Below, one piece after another: positions 14,329 through 24,703 of a DNA stretch of 40,889 bases. The DNA is from Atopobiaceae bacterium. Lineage in GTDB: Bacteria > Actinomycetota > Coriobacteriia > Coriobacteriales > Atopobiaceae. The position numbers were made by a program, and so were the translations under genes. Numbering within the stretch: the first letter of the stretch is position 1; each line of letters begins with the position of its first letter. The notes beneath the pieces were generated by a model. The model was not told the origin of the DNA, ran no database searches, and saw nothing but the letters and a program-made list of their open reading frames with translations. The stretch lies in the NCBI GenBank assembly GCA_017510785.1, contig JAFWMH010000032.1:73763-114651 (forward strand), in the 5' to 3' direction.

Positions 14329-17300
14329 ATGAAGTATTCAGAGCTCATCAGTTTCAAGCCAATAGAGTCGACCATCCAGCTGCTTGACGCCAACCAGGAG
14401 CTGAAGGCACGCGAACTCGTCGAGACATACGTGATGTCGGACACGATGGCCGACCAGCTGAAGATGCGCCTCATCGACCAGTTGCAGATGGATGAGGTCA
14501 TCGACAACAAGGGTGTCCTCGTGGTGGGTAACTACGGAACCGGTAAGTCTCACCTCATGTCGGCCATCTCGGCTGTGGCGAACGATGCGGATAACCTCCC
14601 ATACCTGCAGAACCATGGCTTCGCTAAGGCGATGGAGCCCATCGCGGGCAAGTTCGAGGTACTCCGCATCGAAATTGGCGGCGTGACCATGCCGTTGACG
14701 GACATCATCTGCGGATACATCGAGGATGACTTCAAGGCTCGCGGCATCAGCTTCCAGATGCCGGACTTCAACACAGTACGAGACCCCAAGCAGCTCATCC
14801 GTGACATCATGAAGGCGTTCGCCTCAAAGTACGGTGACAAGGGCTACCTCATCGTGGTGGACGAGTTCTTCTCGTACCTGAGCTCGCGTGACGAGCGGCA
14901 GATCGTGCTCGACCTGGAGTTCCTCCGGGCGCTTGGCGAGATGTGCTCGAAGAGCCGCATGCGCGTCATCTTCGGCGTACAGGAGAAGATCTTCGACAAC
15001 CCGAGATTCAGCTTCGTCTCCGAGTCGCTGCGTCGCGTGGGTGACCGCTTTTCGCAGGTCATCATCACCAAGGAGGCCACGTCGTACGTCGTCTCGGAAC
15101 GCATCCTGAAGAAGACGCCCAAGCAGAAGGCGCTCATCCGCGAGCACCTGGAACAGTTCAGCAGCCTGTACGGTGGCATGTCCTCACGCATGGACGAGTT
15201 CGTGGACATGTTCCCCATTCATCCAGCTTACATTGACGTGCTGAACAAAGCGTACCTTATCGAGAATCGCCATATCCTGAAGAATATATCGGTCTGCATC
15301 CGTGGCATCTTCGACCGGGAGGTGCCGACCGACGCGCCGGGCATCAAGTCGTTTGACGACTACTGGCCCGTTATCAAGAGCGACGGTATGCTGCGCAGCG
15401 ACCCGACCGTGAGCCGAGTGCTTCAGGCGAGCGGGCAGCTTGAGGACATCATCAAGCGCGCGTTCCCCAAGCCGCACTACAAGCCCGTGGCGATGCAGAT
15501 CATCTACGCTCTGAGCGTTCATCGCCTAACCACGAGTGGACTCGACGTTCAGACGGGCCTCACAGCCGAAGGGCTGAAGGATGACCTCTGCCTGTACCTG
15601 CCGCTTCCCGAGCAGGACAGCGACTTCCTGCTGGGCATCGTGAACACGATACTGCGCGACATCATGACAACCGTGTCAGGTCAGTTCATCATCCACAACG
15701 ATGCCAACAACCAGTACTACATCGACGTGAACAAGGTCGTGGACTACGACGAGAAGATCAAGCAGAAGGCCGACGTGGTGGCTCAGGGCGACCTGAACCG
15801 CTACTTCTACGGCATTGTGTACGGCTGCCTAGAGTGGAGCGCTAAGCAGTACGTGACGAACTTTGAGATCTACGAGTACGACCTGAACTGGGACAGCCGC
15901 AACATGTTCCGCGAGGGCTACCTGTTCATGGGGCTGCCGAAGGAGCGCAGCACCGCACAGCCCGAGCGCGACTTCTATCTGCACATCATGCCTCCCTACG
16001 GCGGCAACGGCGGAGCGCAGAACCTGCAGGATGAGGTGTACTTCTACTTCAAGGCGAACGATGTTTTCACCGAGGACCTGCGCTTCTACGCAGCTGCGAG
16101 CGAACTGGCGAGCATCAGCGAGGGCAAGGAGCGTGACGCCTACTCTACCAAGGCACAGCAGGCGAAGTCCAAGCTCGTGCGTACGCTGAGCGCGAATGCA
16201 AGCACCATGTTTGACGTGGGCTACAAGGGCAATCGTAAGAAGCTCATCGAGACGCTAAGTGGCCGCTACAACCGCGACGCTACCTTTAAGGACGTCATCG
16301 ACCTAGCCGCTGCGATATGTCTCGACGGCTACTTTTGCGAGAAGTACCCGGCGTTCCCGCGCATGCGCATCAAGATAACGCGCCAGAACATGGCTGACTG
16401 CCTGACGAACGCGTACGCCCAGATTGCCGGGCGCAATACGCAGCAAGGACGTAGCATGCTCATGAGCTTCGATCTACTCGACAGCGACGGGAAGCTGAAG
16501 CCCGAGCGGTCGCAGTACGCCCAGCACTATATCGACCTGCTCAACAAGTTGCCACAGCAGGGCGTCATCAACTTCAGCGATCTCTTCGATGACATTCCCG
16601 GGCGCGGCAGCTTTGACAAGAGGTTCGGCTACAACAATGCGTTCGCCACCATTGTCCTCCTGTCGCTGGTCTACAGCGGTCATGCCGTCATGCGGACCAA
16701 CAAACAGACGATATCGGCATCGAATCTGGACGTTGTGCCTAAGACCGGCACGTTCGAGCTCATCCAATTCAAGACCATCTCAAAGCCGGCTGACCTGCCA
16801 CTTGCCGAGCTGCGCCGTCTCTTCGAAGTAATGGACTTGAATCCAGGTCTGCTCAACAGCCCTGGGACGCGCGAGAAAGCCGTCGCCGAGCTGCTAGCCA
16901 AGGCCAAAGAGCTGAGCCAAAATGCCGCCGTTTCCGAGCGCAAGCTTGGTGACGGGTTCGTGCTGTGGGACGAGTCGCTTGCGAACGCGCAGGAGGCTAA
17001 GACACTCCGCGAAGCCTGTGTGGCGATCAAGGACGAGTTCAGCAACTACGGCGTGAAATACAACACCCCCGCCAAGCTTAACAACTTCAAGCATACGGTT
17101 GAGGAGATTGACGAGCTTGCCGACCAGCTGGACCTCGCACTCATCGTGCCCGAGTACCTGACGTTCCAGTCGGAGTGCTCGCAGGCGGTCGCCTACCTCC
17201 AGGGCATCGAGTATGCCGCTATCGGACAGTCTCTCAAGACGGCGCTCAACGAGGCGAAGGACGTTTTCCGTCGCGAGCGCGACAGCATCTACGACGGCGC

Positions 17301-18006
17301 ATCCGGGGAGACGGCAGCCCAAACCGTCATCACTGCACTCGGAAAGGTGAAGAGCGATTACATCGACTACTACCTTACGGCGCACAAGAAGAAGCGGTTG
17401 GGCGTGAGCGAAGCAAGGCGCAGGCAGGATTTGCAGGATAGCGGGACCGTTGCCAACTTACGAAAGCTCGCCAAGCTCAGCATCCTCTCGAAAGCGAAGT
17501 TCGATGCCATCGACAACGCGCTAGCTGGACTTACGGTGTGCTACCAGCTGAGCCCTACCGACCTTAAGGCAGCCTCGACTTGCCCGTACTGCCACTATCG
17601 CCTTGATGACGCCGACCAGAACGTAGACGGCCTGCTCGACGACATCGAGGAGCAGATTGAGAGCCTGACGAACGAATGGACGACCACTCTCTTGAACACC
17701 ATTGATGACCCCATTGTGCTCGGCGAGAAGCGGTACCTCGAAGACGCCCAGCAGCGCATGATTGACGTCTTCGTGGAGAGCGGCAAGCTGCCTACTCGCG
17801 TGAACGACAAGTTCATCGAGGCTATAGAAGCCCTGCTTAAGGGCTTTGAGCCCGTCTACATCGAAGGCGGTGACCTGGTGCAGGAGCTGGCGAAGCTCGG
17901 TCCCAGCACCGCTGCCGACTTCAAGAAGAAGCTCGATAGCATCATCGCCGGCTACGTTGCTGGTAAAGACCCCGAGAACCTTCGCATCATCGTCAGGTCT
18001 GAGTAG
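14329..18006 (+). CDS. brxC: BrxC-like ATPase, BREX type 3
   Basis: A 1225-residue AAA-type ATPase, the core motor or DNA-associated component of BREX; all BREX types have a BrxC/PglY relative of about this size. Walker A VGNYGTGKSHLMS (about 67-79) and Walker B YLIVVDEFFSYL (about 173-184) are intact. The long remainder has helical regions and a C-terminal CPYCHYR Cys pair (about 1085), perhaps half of a zinc site. ATG 14329 has AGAGGAG eight bases upstream; the frame extends further upstream over brxF and is rejected. GC is as high as in the neighbouring helicase gene. It acts with PglX and PglZ to modify host DNA and block phage replication. Confidence 0.9.
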   Translation: MKYSELISFKPIESTIQLLDANQELKARELVETYVMSDTMADQLKMRLIDQLQMDEVIDNKGVLVVGNYGTGKSHLMSAISAVANDADNLPYLQNHGFAKAMEPIAGKFEVLRIEIGGVTMPLTDIICGYIEDDFKARGISFQMPDFNTVRDPKQLIRDIMKAFASKYGDKGYLIVVDEFFSYLSSRDERQIVLDLEFLRALGEMCSKSRMRVIFGVQEKIFDNPRFSFVSESLRRVGDRFSQVIITKEATSYVVSERILKKTPKQKALIREHLEQFSSLYGGMSSRMDEFVDMFPIHPAYIDVLNKAYLIENRHILKNISVCIRGIFDREVPTDAPGIKSFDDYWPVIKSDGMLRSDPTVSRVLQASGQLEDIIKRAFPKPHYKPVAMQIIYALSVHRLTTSGLDVQTGLTAEGLKDDLCLYLPLPEQDSDFLLGIVNTILRDIMTTVSGQFIIHNDANNQYYIDVNKVVDYDEKIKQKADVVAQGDLNRYFYGIVYGCLEWSAKQYVTNFEIYEYDLNWDSRNMFREGYLFMGLPKERSTAQPERDFYLHIMPPYGGNGGAQNLQDEVYFYFKANDVFTEDLRFYAAASELASISEGKERDAYSTKAQQAKSKLVRTLSANASTMFDVGYKGNRKKLIETLSGRYNRDATFKDVIDLAAAICLDGYFCEKYPAFPRMRIKITRQNMADCLTNAYAQIAGRNTQQGRSMLMSFDLLDSDGKLKPERSQYAQHYIDLLNKLPQQGVINFSDLFDDIPGRGSFDKRFGYNNAFATIVLLSLVYSGHAVMRTNKQTISASNLDVVPKTGTFELIQFKTISKPADLPLAELRRLFEVMDLNPGLLNSPGTREKAVAELLAKAKELSQNAAVSERKLGDGFVLWDESLANAQEAKTLREACVAIKDEFSNYGVKYNTPAKLNNFKHTVEEIDELADQLDLALIVPEYLTFQSECSQAVAYLQGIEYAAIGQSLKTALNEAKDVFRRERDSIYDGASGETAAQTVITALGKVKSDYIDYYLTAHKKKRLGVSEARRRQDLQDSGTVANLRKLAKLSILSKAKFDAIDNALAGLTVCYQLSPTDLKAASTCPYCHYRLDDADQNVDGLLDDIEEQIESLTNEWTTTLLNTIDDPIVLGEKRYLEDAQQRMIDVFVESGKLPTRVNDKFIEAIEALLKGFEPVYIEGGDLVQELAKLGPSTAADFKKKLDSIIAGYVAGKDPENLRIIVRSE

Positions 18007-18022
18007 AGGACGGAAAGCGATT

Positions 18023-20542
18023 ATGGAACCAAGGAAACTTACCAGCGCAGACATCGACAAAGTCCGCGACATAGAGGGATTCCCCATCGCCACCGATGAG
18101 GCTATCATCGAGCTATCTGATGCGCCGTACTACACCGCTTGCCCAAACCCGTTCATCGGTGAATACATAGCAGAGCATGGGAAGCCATACGACAAGTCTA
18201 CCGATAGCTATCATAGGGAACCTTTCACTGTGGATGTGAGCGAAGGCAAACACGACCCTCTTTATATGGCGCATAGTTATCACACAAAGGTCCCGTATAA
18301 AGCAATCATGAGATATCTGTTACATTATACAGAGCCTGGCGATGTGGTACTTGACGGTTTTTGTGGGAGTGGGATGACAGGTGCCGCCGCACTGATGTGT
18401 GGAGATGCATCAACTTGTTCGCAAATTGGCGTCAACGCTAAGCAAAGCATGGGGCAGCGGCATGCCCTTCTTTTCGACATTTCAACAGAGGCAGCCTTCA
18501 TTGCTGGTCGTTATAACAATGAGATTGACATTGTTGCGTTTGAAAGTGAAGCGAGAAAAATACTGCATACCCTGCACTCAGAATGCGATTGGATGTATAA
18601 AACGGTTGCTCCAGGGTCTAATGCGCATGGGAGAATTAGTTATACAATCTGGTCAGAAATGTATGTCTGTCCAAATTGCAGCGAAGAATTCTCGTATTGG
18701 GAAGCTGCGGTTCAAGACGAACCTGAAAAGGAAAGCAAAACTATTGTATGCCCCTATTGCGGGACTTCGATGCACAAAGGTGAATGCGCAATCGCCTCTG
18801 AAACACATTACGATGAGACGGTTGGTGAGACTGTTACGCAGGGCAAATTTGTCCCAGTTCGTATTAATTATGAGTTTTCTGGCAAACGTTATCGTAAGGT
18901 ACCTGATGACGACGATCTATCAATCATCAGACAGATTGACGCTATGAGAATCAGTGAATGGTATCCAACTGACAGGATGAAGGATGGTCAAGAGAGCAGG
19001 AGAAATGATCGTACAGGTGTAACGAACGTTAATCATTTTTACACCAAGAGAAACCTAGCTGTCATTTCCAAGTGCCATGAATTGATTAGCAAGGTTGAAA
19101 GAGAGGATTTGAAGTTGCCGCTTCTATTCTGGCTTTCATCCATCTATTCACGTTCTCACAGATTGAATAGATACATGCCTAATCATCATAGACACGTTGG
19201 TCCATTATCAGGCACGTTGTATTTACCGTATTTACAAGCTGAAATTAATATTTTGAATTTATTAGAAGATAAACTCAGGGCCGTACTTAATTTGGGATTA
19301 TTGAGGGGCCATTCGTTGGTTAGCACACAATCGTCTACTGAATTGCGAGGCGTGCCTACGAATAGCGTTGATTACATTTTTGTCGACCCACCATTCGGTG
19401 ACAATCTGAACTATTCTGAGCTGAATTTCATTCAAGAGTCTTGGTTGCGATGCTTTACGAATGATGATAATGAAACCATAGTGAACCTTTCTCGCGGTAA
19501 GGATATCCTAGACTATCAATCATTGCTCGAGGGTAGTTTTGAAGAGTTCTTTAGGGTATTGAAGCCAAATCGATGGATTACTGTAGAGTTTCACAACTCA
19601 AAGAATAGAATATGGAACTCGATACAACAAGCTATTCAAAGGGCTGGTTTCGTTATTGCAGACGTACGAACGCTTGACAAGCAGAAAGGAACAACAAAGC
19701 AGCTGAGTTACTCGATGACTGTGAAACAGGACCTCGTCATATCATCATATAAACCTCAATATGAAGTGTCCACTTCGACAGGCTTGGACTCTTCGGAAGA
19801 GGAGTCTGCATGGGGGTTTACTGCGAATCATTTGTCTCAGCTCCCCGTTGTTGTCAACAACGAATCTGGGATTGAGCCGATTGCAGAACGTCAAGCGTAT
19901 ATGCTTTATGACAGAATGGTTGCCTATCATGTTATGAGGGGCATGCCTGTTCCACTAGATGCTTCGGACTATTATCGTGGCCTTGATGAGCGGTATGCAT
20001 TTCGTGATGGCATGTATTTCCTTCCGAATCAGATTAACGAATACGATGTTGCGAGACTTAATTTAGATATTGAAACAATTGAGTTCGCTATGATTGTCAC
20101 CAACGAAAAGACAGCCATCGGTTGGCTCTATCAGTTGCTCGCAAATGAACCACAGGCCTATGCGGAGATTCAGCCAAAGTTTATGCAAGAAGTGAAGAAG
20201 GTCGACCGCTATGAGGCAATGCCCGAGCTTGCCGTTCTCCTCGAAGAGAACTTCCTGCAGGACGACAAGGGCCGCTGGTACGTCCCCGACACCAAGAAGG
20301 AGGGCGACATCGCCAAGCTGCGCGAGAAGTCGCTGCTGCGCGAGTTCGATGGCTACCTCAAGAGCAAGGGCAGGCTGAAGCTCTTCCGCTCCGAGGCTAT
20401 CCGCGTGGGCTTCTCCCGCCTGTGGAAGGACAAGAACTACCAAGCTATCGTCGATCTGGCTAAGCGCCTTCCCGCCAAGACTGTGCAAGAGGACCCGAAC
20501 CTGCTTATGTACTACGACATCAGCCTGAGCCGCGTGGATTAG
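18023..20542 (+). CDS. pglXI: BREX-3 DNA methyltransferase PglXI, compositionally mosaic
   Basis: An 839-residue adenine-type DNA methyltransferase that marks host DNA at the BREX site. The SAM motif VVLDGFCGSGMTGAAALM (about 111-128) comes first, two CxxC pairs (CPNCSEEF and CPYCGTS, about 216-257) form a likely zinc ribbon, and the catalytic DPPFGDNLNYSE is at about 454-465. ATG 18023 lies 16 bases after brxC. The first 60 codons and the last 115 codons have the high GC of the operon. The part from about 18200 to 20195 is AT-rich (28% GC at 19201-19260, against 63% at 20221-20280). The reading frame is intact across both borders, which points to replacement of the central, specificity-bearing part by recombination. 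Confidence 0.88.
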   Translation: MEPRKLTSADIDKVRDIEGFPIATDEAIIELSDAPYYTACPNPFIGEYIAEHGKPYDKSTDSYHREPFTVDVSEGKHDPLYMAHSYHTKVPYKAIMRYLLHYTEPGDVVLDGFCGSGMTGAAALMCGDASTCSQIGVNAKQSMGQRHALLFDISTEAAFIAGRYNNEIDIVAFESEARKILHTLHSECDWMYKTVAPGSNAHGRISYTIWSEMYVCPNCSEEFSYWEAAVQDEPEKESKTIVCPYCGTSMHKGECAIASETHYDETVGETVTQGKFVPVRINYEFSGKRYRKVPDDDDLSIIRQIDAMRISEWYPTDRMKDGQESRRNDRTGVTNVNHFYTKRNLAVISKCHELISKVEREDLKLPLLFWLSSIYSRSHRLNRYMPNHHRHVGPLSGTLYLPYLQAEINILNLLEDKLRAVLNLGLLRGHSLVSTQSSTELRGVPTNSVDYIFVDPPFGDNLNYSELNFIQESWLRCFTNDDNETIVNLSRGKDILDYQSLLEGSFEEFFRVLKPNRWITVEFHNSKNRIWNSIQQAIQRAGFVIADVRTLDKQKGTTKQLSYSMTVKQDLVISSYKPQYEVSTSTGLDSSEEESAWGFTANHLSQLPVVVNNESGIEPIAERQAYMLYDRMVAYHVMRGMPVPLDASDYYRGLDERYAFRDGMYFLPNQINEYDVARLNLDIETIEFAMIVTNEKTAIGWLYQLLANEPQAYAEIQPKFMQEVKKVDRYEAMPELAVLLEENFLQDDKGRWYVPDTKKEGDIAKLREKSLLREFDGYLKSKGRLKLFRSEAIRVGFSRLWKDKNYQAIVDLAKRLPAKTVQEDPNLLMYYDISLSRVD

Positions 20543-20552
20543 GTGCTGCGCC

Positions 20553-23222
20553 ATGCTGGAAGTTGGAGACCTCGCATACGATACGTCGACGCAGGAGGCG
20601 GTGCGCATCATCGAACAGACGGTGCTCTGGGGTATCCACTCGTACCGCGTGCTTAACCCTGCTACTGGTGAAACGTACCGCGCATCCGAAGACGTGCTGC
20701 GCCCGGTGGCGGACACCGTAACCTACGACGAGGAATACCTGCGCTTCGTGATGGAGCTTGCGCGCATCAAAAACGAGGTAGCCGAGGGTGTGTTGACACC
20801 GCTGTCGCGAAACCTCATACCGTTGCCGCACCAGCTCCACGCACTCAACCGCGCCTTGGCGAACAACAACGTGCGCTACCTGCTTGCAGATGAGGTGGGC
20901 CTCGGCAAGACCATCGAGGCCGGGCTCATCTTGGAGGAGCTGAAGACACGCGGGCTCGTGCGGCGCACGCTTGTCGTGTGTCCCACCGGTCTTGCCACGC
21001 AATGGGTGGCCGAGATGCAGGAAAAGTACAGCGAGAAGTTCCACCTGCTGCTTCCCTCGGACTTCGATGCCATCCGCAAGGTTACTGAGGGCGACAACGT
21101 GTATCGCGAGTTCGAGCAAGTGGTCACGCCCATGGACTCCATCAAGCCGCTCGAGCAGCGGTTCGGATGGAGCGAGGAACGCATACAGAAGTACAACGAC
21201 GACCGCATCAACGCCGTCGTGAACGGAAACTGGGACCTCGTGATCATCGACGAGGCTCACCGCGTTGCCGGTTCTACGGGTGATGTGGCGCGGCACAAGC
21301 TGGGACGTCTGCTTGCAAATGCGAGCCCGTATCTGTTGCTCCTGACTGCGACCCCACACAACGGGAAGTCCGAGCCGTTCCTGCGCTTGGTGAGGCTGCT
21401 CGACCGTGGGGCGTTTCCCAATGAGAAGTCGGTCGTGCGATCCCAGGTTGCCCCTTACCTAATCCGCACGGAGAAGCGCGAGGCGATAGACAACAAGGGT
21501 GAACTGCTCTTCAAGAACCGCACGACGCACCTCGTGCGCATCGGCTGGGACGCGCGGCACACGCTGCAGGAGCAGCTGTACCAGCGCGTGAGCGAGTACG
21601 TCTCGAAAACCTACGGCCGTGCCGTGCGGCAGAAGAGTCGCAACATGTGCCTCATCTTCCTGCTCATCATCATGCAGAGGATGGTTACGAGCAGCACGGC
21701 GGCTGTGAGGCAGTCTCTGGAGCGCCGCCTTGCCATGCTCAAGGGCAGCGGCACGCAGCAGCGGCATATGAGCGAGTCGGACATCGGCGAGATAGACATC
21801 GAGGACGGCGATGACGCAGCGTTCGAGGCCCCCTCGCTGAACGACCGGACCGAGGTGGCAGAGCTGGAGGATCTCGTGTCGCTTGCGCAGAGAGCCGAGC
21901 TGCAGTATCAGGATGCCAAGGTGGAGGTGCTCTTTGACACGCTCGACGCAGTGCTCGCCGAGGGCAGCAGAAAGGTCATCATCTTCACCGAGTTCATGGC
22001 AACGCAGGACTACCTGAAGCGCCTGCTCGAGCGCCGGGGGTTCACCGTATCAATCCTGAACGGCAGTATGAGCATCGACGAACGCAACGCCGTTACTGAG
22101 GAGTTCAGAACAAAGACCGACGTGTTCGTCTCTACGGATGCCGGTGGCGAGGGCCTGAACCTGCAATTCGCGAGCGTGGTAATCAACTATGACATGCCCT
22201 GGAATCCTATGCGCATTGAGCAGCGGTGCGGACGCGTTGACCGCATCGGCCAGACGCGTGACGTCGATGTGTACAACTTCATGATTGACGGCACGGTGGA
22301 GAGCCGGGTGCACGAGGTCATCGAGGAGAAGCTATCGGTCATCCTGGGCGAGCTGGGCATCGACAAGTACTCCGACGTGCTCGACAGCGAGGCATGCGAC
22401 CTGGACTTCACGAACGCCTACATGGGCAGCATCGGCAAGCCGCAGGCCGTGGAGCGGTCCGCTGGGCGCATCGAGAAGGAGCTGCGCGAGCAGGTGTCCA
22501 ACGTGGCCTCGTACCAGGAGATTATCCGCGAGGACAAGGACCTTGCCGACCTGGTGGGCGTGGAGTCGAACTTCGACGTAACCGCTGCACTGGGGCGAGC
22601 CTTCGCGCACTACAGCGCGTGGCGCGGCGGCAAGGCCACGTTGCCCTTAGGGCTCGCGCTCGACAGTCCGGACGCCGAGAAGCTGCTGCATGCGAGCGTC
22701 GTGCAGGACAGGGGTGCCGACGTGCTGAGTGTGGGCATCGAGGACTTTCCCAACGAGGACGGGTGGTTCATGCTGTGGGAGCTCTCCATCGCCGACGACC
22801 GGCGCTCGACGCGCGTGGTGCCCGTATTCGTGAACGATAGGCTGGTACTGAGGCCCATCGCGGGCAAGCGCATCATGGACGCCCTGCTTCGGCCCGGTGT
22901 GAGGCTTTCCGTGGGCACGACCGCGAACGCAGATGCCGAGACATGGGCGTGTCTGGAGGAGTTGAGCCAGGACTTCGCCTACAACGACTTCAAGGACCTC
23001 TCCGAGCGCCATGAGAGGGCGACCAAGGAGAACCACGACAAGTACGCCTACGCGCTTGAGCTCAGACGAGATGCTGCGCGTCGTGTTGGTATCGAGAACA
23101 TCCGAGTGGCGAAGCTTGCCCGCATTGAGGCGGAGCGTGCAGAGATGGAAACCACCTACGCGAAAGAGCGACAAGTGTTGCCCCAATTCAGGTGCATGCT
23201 GCTCGTGAGGCTGGTCGGGTAA
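20553..23222 (+). CDS. brxHII: BREX-3 SNF2/DEAH-type helicase BrxHII
   Basis: An 889-residue helicase-like ATPase. The N-terminal motor has LLADEVGLGKTIEAGLI (about 109-125), VVCPTGLATQWVAEM, DLVIIDEAHRVAG (about 228-240) and LLLTATPHNGK. The C-terminal motor has VIIFTEFMATQDYL, STDAGGEGLNLQFA and the final RCGRVDRIGQ. This is the SNF2-like set found in BrxHII (and in DrmD of DISARM). The last 250 residues are charged and helical. It starts 11 bases after pglXI and ends 2 bases before pglZ. It probably acts at phage DNA together with BrxC. Confidence 0.88.
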   Translation: MLEVGDLAYDTSTQEAVRIIEQTVLWGIHSYRVLNPATGETYRASEDVLRPVADTVTYDEEYLRFVMELARIKNEVAEGVLTPLSRNLIPLPHQLHALNRALANNNVRYLLADEVGLGKTIEAGLILEELKTRGLVRRTLVVCPTGLATQWVAEMQEKYSEKFHLLLPSDFDAIRKVTEGDNVYREFEQVVTPMDSIKPLEQRFGWSEERIQKYNDDRINAVVNGNWDLVIIDEAHRVAGSTGDVARHKLGRLLANASPYLLLLTATPHNGKSEPFLRLVRLLDRGAFPNEKSVVRSQVAPYLIRTEKREAIDNKGELLFKNRTTHLVRIGWDARHTLQEQLYQRVSEYVSKTYGRAVRQKSRNMCLIFLLIIMQRMVTSSTAAVRQSLERRLAMLKGSGTQQRHMSESDIGEIDIEDGDDAAFEAPSLNDRTEVAELEDLVSLAQRAELQYQDAKVEVLFDTLDAVLAEGSRKVIIFTEFMATQDYLKRLLERRGFTVSILNGSMSIDERNAVTEEFRTKTDVFVSTDAGGEGLNLQFASVVINYDMPWNPMRIEQRCGRVDRIGQTRDVDVYNFMIDGTVESRVHEVIEEKLSVILGELGIDKYSDVLDSEACDLDFTNAYMGSIGKPQAVERSAGRIEKELREQVSNVASYQEIIREDKDLADLVGVESNFDVTAALGRAFAHYSAWRGGKATLPLGLALDSPDAEKLLHASVVQDRGADVLSVGIEDFPNEDGWFMLWELSIADDRRSTRVVPVFVNDRLVLRPIAGKRIMDALLRPGVRLSVGTTANADAETWACLEELSQDFAYNDFKDLSERHERATKENHDKYAYALELRRDAARRVGIENIRVAKLARIEAERAEMETTYAKERQVLPQFRCMLLVRLVG

Positions 23223-23224
23223 CA

Positions 23225-24703
23225 ATGCCGGGCGAGGTGGTGATGCTGGCAGAGCTTGTCTATCGCAATTCGAATGCTGCGTTCTCGACGTCGGTCTTGC
23301 TTGTTGACCATGGCATCGAGGCCCGGTGTGGTTATGCTGAGGTGTTTGAGCGAAATGGCTTTGTGGTTATTCACTGGGTGGATGACCTACGCTTTCGCAT
23401 TGAGTGGGAAGATCAGCTAAAGCGTGGCGAGAGGCTGGCGGTTATTGCGCCGGACGGCGCATACGTTCCGTATGACTTGGCACAGCTGATGCAACGGTAT
23501 GACGTTTCCTTACGCAACCTTTTTCCCAAGCTTGACTCGCGAACGTTGCGAGAAAACACTTTGCTTGACCTTGATTTCTTGGCAGCTGCTTACGAGCGCG
23601 ACTTGGTCCACACCTCTGACGGAAAGGCCACACGCCAATACATCGAGGGTCGTGTGAACATGCGTGGCACAGCTGAGCTCGTAGGTGACAAGCTGGAAAG
23701 CGAGTTGGTGCGCTTGGCGAGCTCTGCCGCGACTTATCGGGATTGGTTTGCAATCGCTGAGCTCAAGGCGCGCATTGATGTGACCAGAGCGCGATATGGA
23801 ATTAACCGTGACACGAACGTGTGGACCGACGGTCCATTTCGCGACTTCGTACGGGCGAAGTTTGGCCAGCTTACGATGGAATACGACGCCAGCACGCCCG
23901 TGTTGGTAAAGTCGGCAATGGGGTTCATGAAGGATCGAAGCGACAGGTTTGCCATCATCGTCATGGATGGCATGTCGATGTTCGATTGGAGGGTGATCCG
24001 GGAATCGTTTGCGGGCGTCGACTACGAACAGTCTGCCGCGTTCGCCATGGTGCCGACGGTCACTTCGCTATCGCGGCAGAGCCTGTTATCGGGTAGGTTC
24101 CCAAGGGACCTTGCGAGCCCGTGGACTACGAGCAAGGAGAAGAGCGAGTTTGTAAGCTGCGCGGGACGACTCGGGTTCGCCTCCGAACGCGTTGCCTACC
24201 TGAAGGACTATGATGCGGAGCTGCCATATGGCTGCGATTGCGCCGCGTTCGTGATACTGGACGTTGACGAGCGCGTCCACGGTCAGTACGGAGGGCGTGC
24301 CGGAATGCTAAGAGACATGGAGCTGCTTCGAGATGGTGGCAAGCTAGCCATGCTGGTTCGTAGGCTTACGAATGCCGGGATGGACGTGTGCATCACGGCC
24401 GATCACGGAAACACGCCATGTGTCGGACGCGGGCGTGTGACTGGTACGGGTGTGGAAACCGAAACGAAGAGTCGAAGGATGCTGGTGGTAAACGACCTTG
24501 CGGATGTGACGGAAAAACAGGACAAGTATGGGTTGGTACAATGCCCTAGTGCCTTTTTGCCACAAGGATTGAGGTATTACGTCTGTCCGACGGGTGTGTC
24601 CTTTGACGATCCTGGCATGCGCGTGATGAGCCATGGTGGTATGAGCATCGACGAAGTCATTGTTCCGTTCATAACGGTGAGGGCAGGTGCATGCAATGGC
24701 TAG
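23225..24703 (+). CDS. pglZ: BREX-3 PglZ phosphatase-domain protein
   Basis: A 492-residue protein of the alkaline-phosphatase superfamily; PglZ is present in every BREX locus. The PglZ core begins with FAIIVMDGMSMFDWRVI (about 240-256), where the Asp binds metal, followed by VPTVTSLSRQSLLSGRFP in the place of the catalytic Ser/Thr loop, and DVCITADHGNTPCVGRG (about 395-411) with the metal-binding Asp-His. ATG 23225 is two bases after the helicase stop; the frame opens 11 codons earlier, inside the helicase gene, without a ribosome site. Its stop overlaps the next start by 8 bases. Confidence 0.9.
   Translation: MPGEVVMLAELVYRNSNAAFSTSVLLVDHGIEARCGYAEVFERNGFVVIHWVDDLRFRIEWEDQLKRGERLAVIAPDGAYVPYDLAQLMQRYDVSLRNLFPKLDSRTLRENTLLDLDFLAAAYERDLVHTSDGKATRQYIEGRVNMRGTAELVGDKLESELVRLASSAATYRDWFAIAELKARIDVTRARYGINRDTNVWTDGPFRDFVRAKFGQLTMEYDASTPVLVKSAMGFMKDRSDRFAIIVMDGMSMFDWRVIRESFAGVDYEQSAAFAMVPTVTSLSRQSLLSGRFPRDLASPWTTSKEKSEFVSCAGRLGFASERVAYLKDYDAELPYGCDCAAFVILDVDERVHGQYGGRAGMLRDMELLRDGGKLAMLVRRLTNAGMDVCITADHGNTPCVGRGRVTGTGVETETKSRRMLVVNDLADVTEKQDKYGLVQCPSAFLPQGLRYYVCPTGVSFDDPGMRVMSHGGMSIDEVIVPFITVRAGACNG

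Noticed and set aside
20553..23222. DISARM (DrmD-like helicase) as the system type
   Set aside because: PglZ, BrxC and the BrxF-like protein are adjacent in the exact BREX-3 order, and no DrmA/B/C is present.
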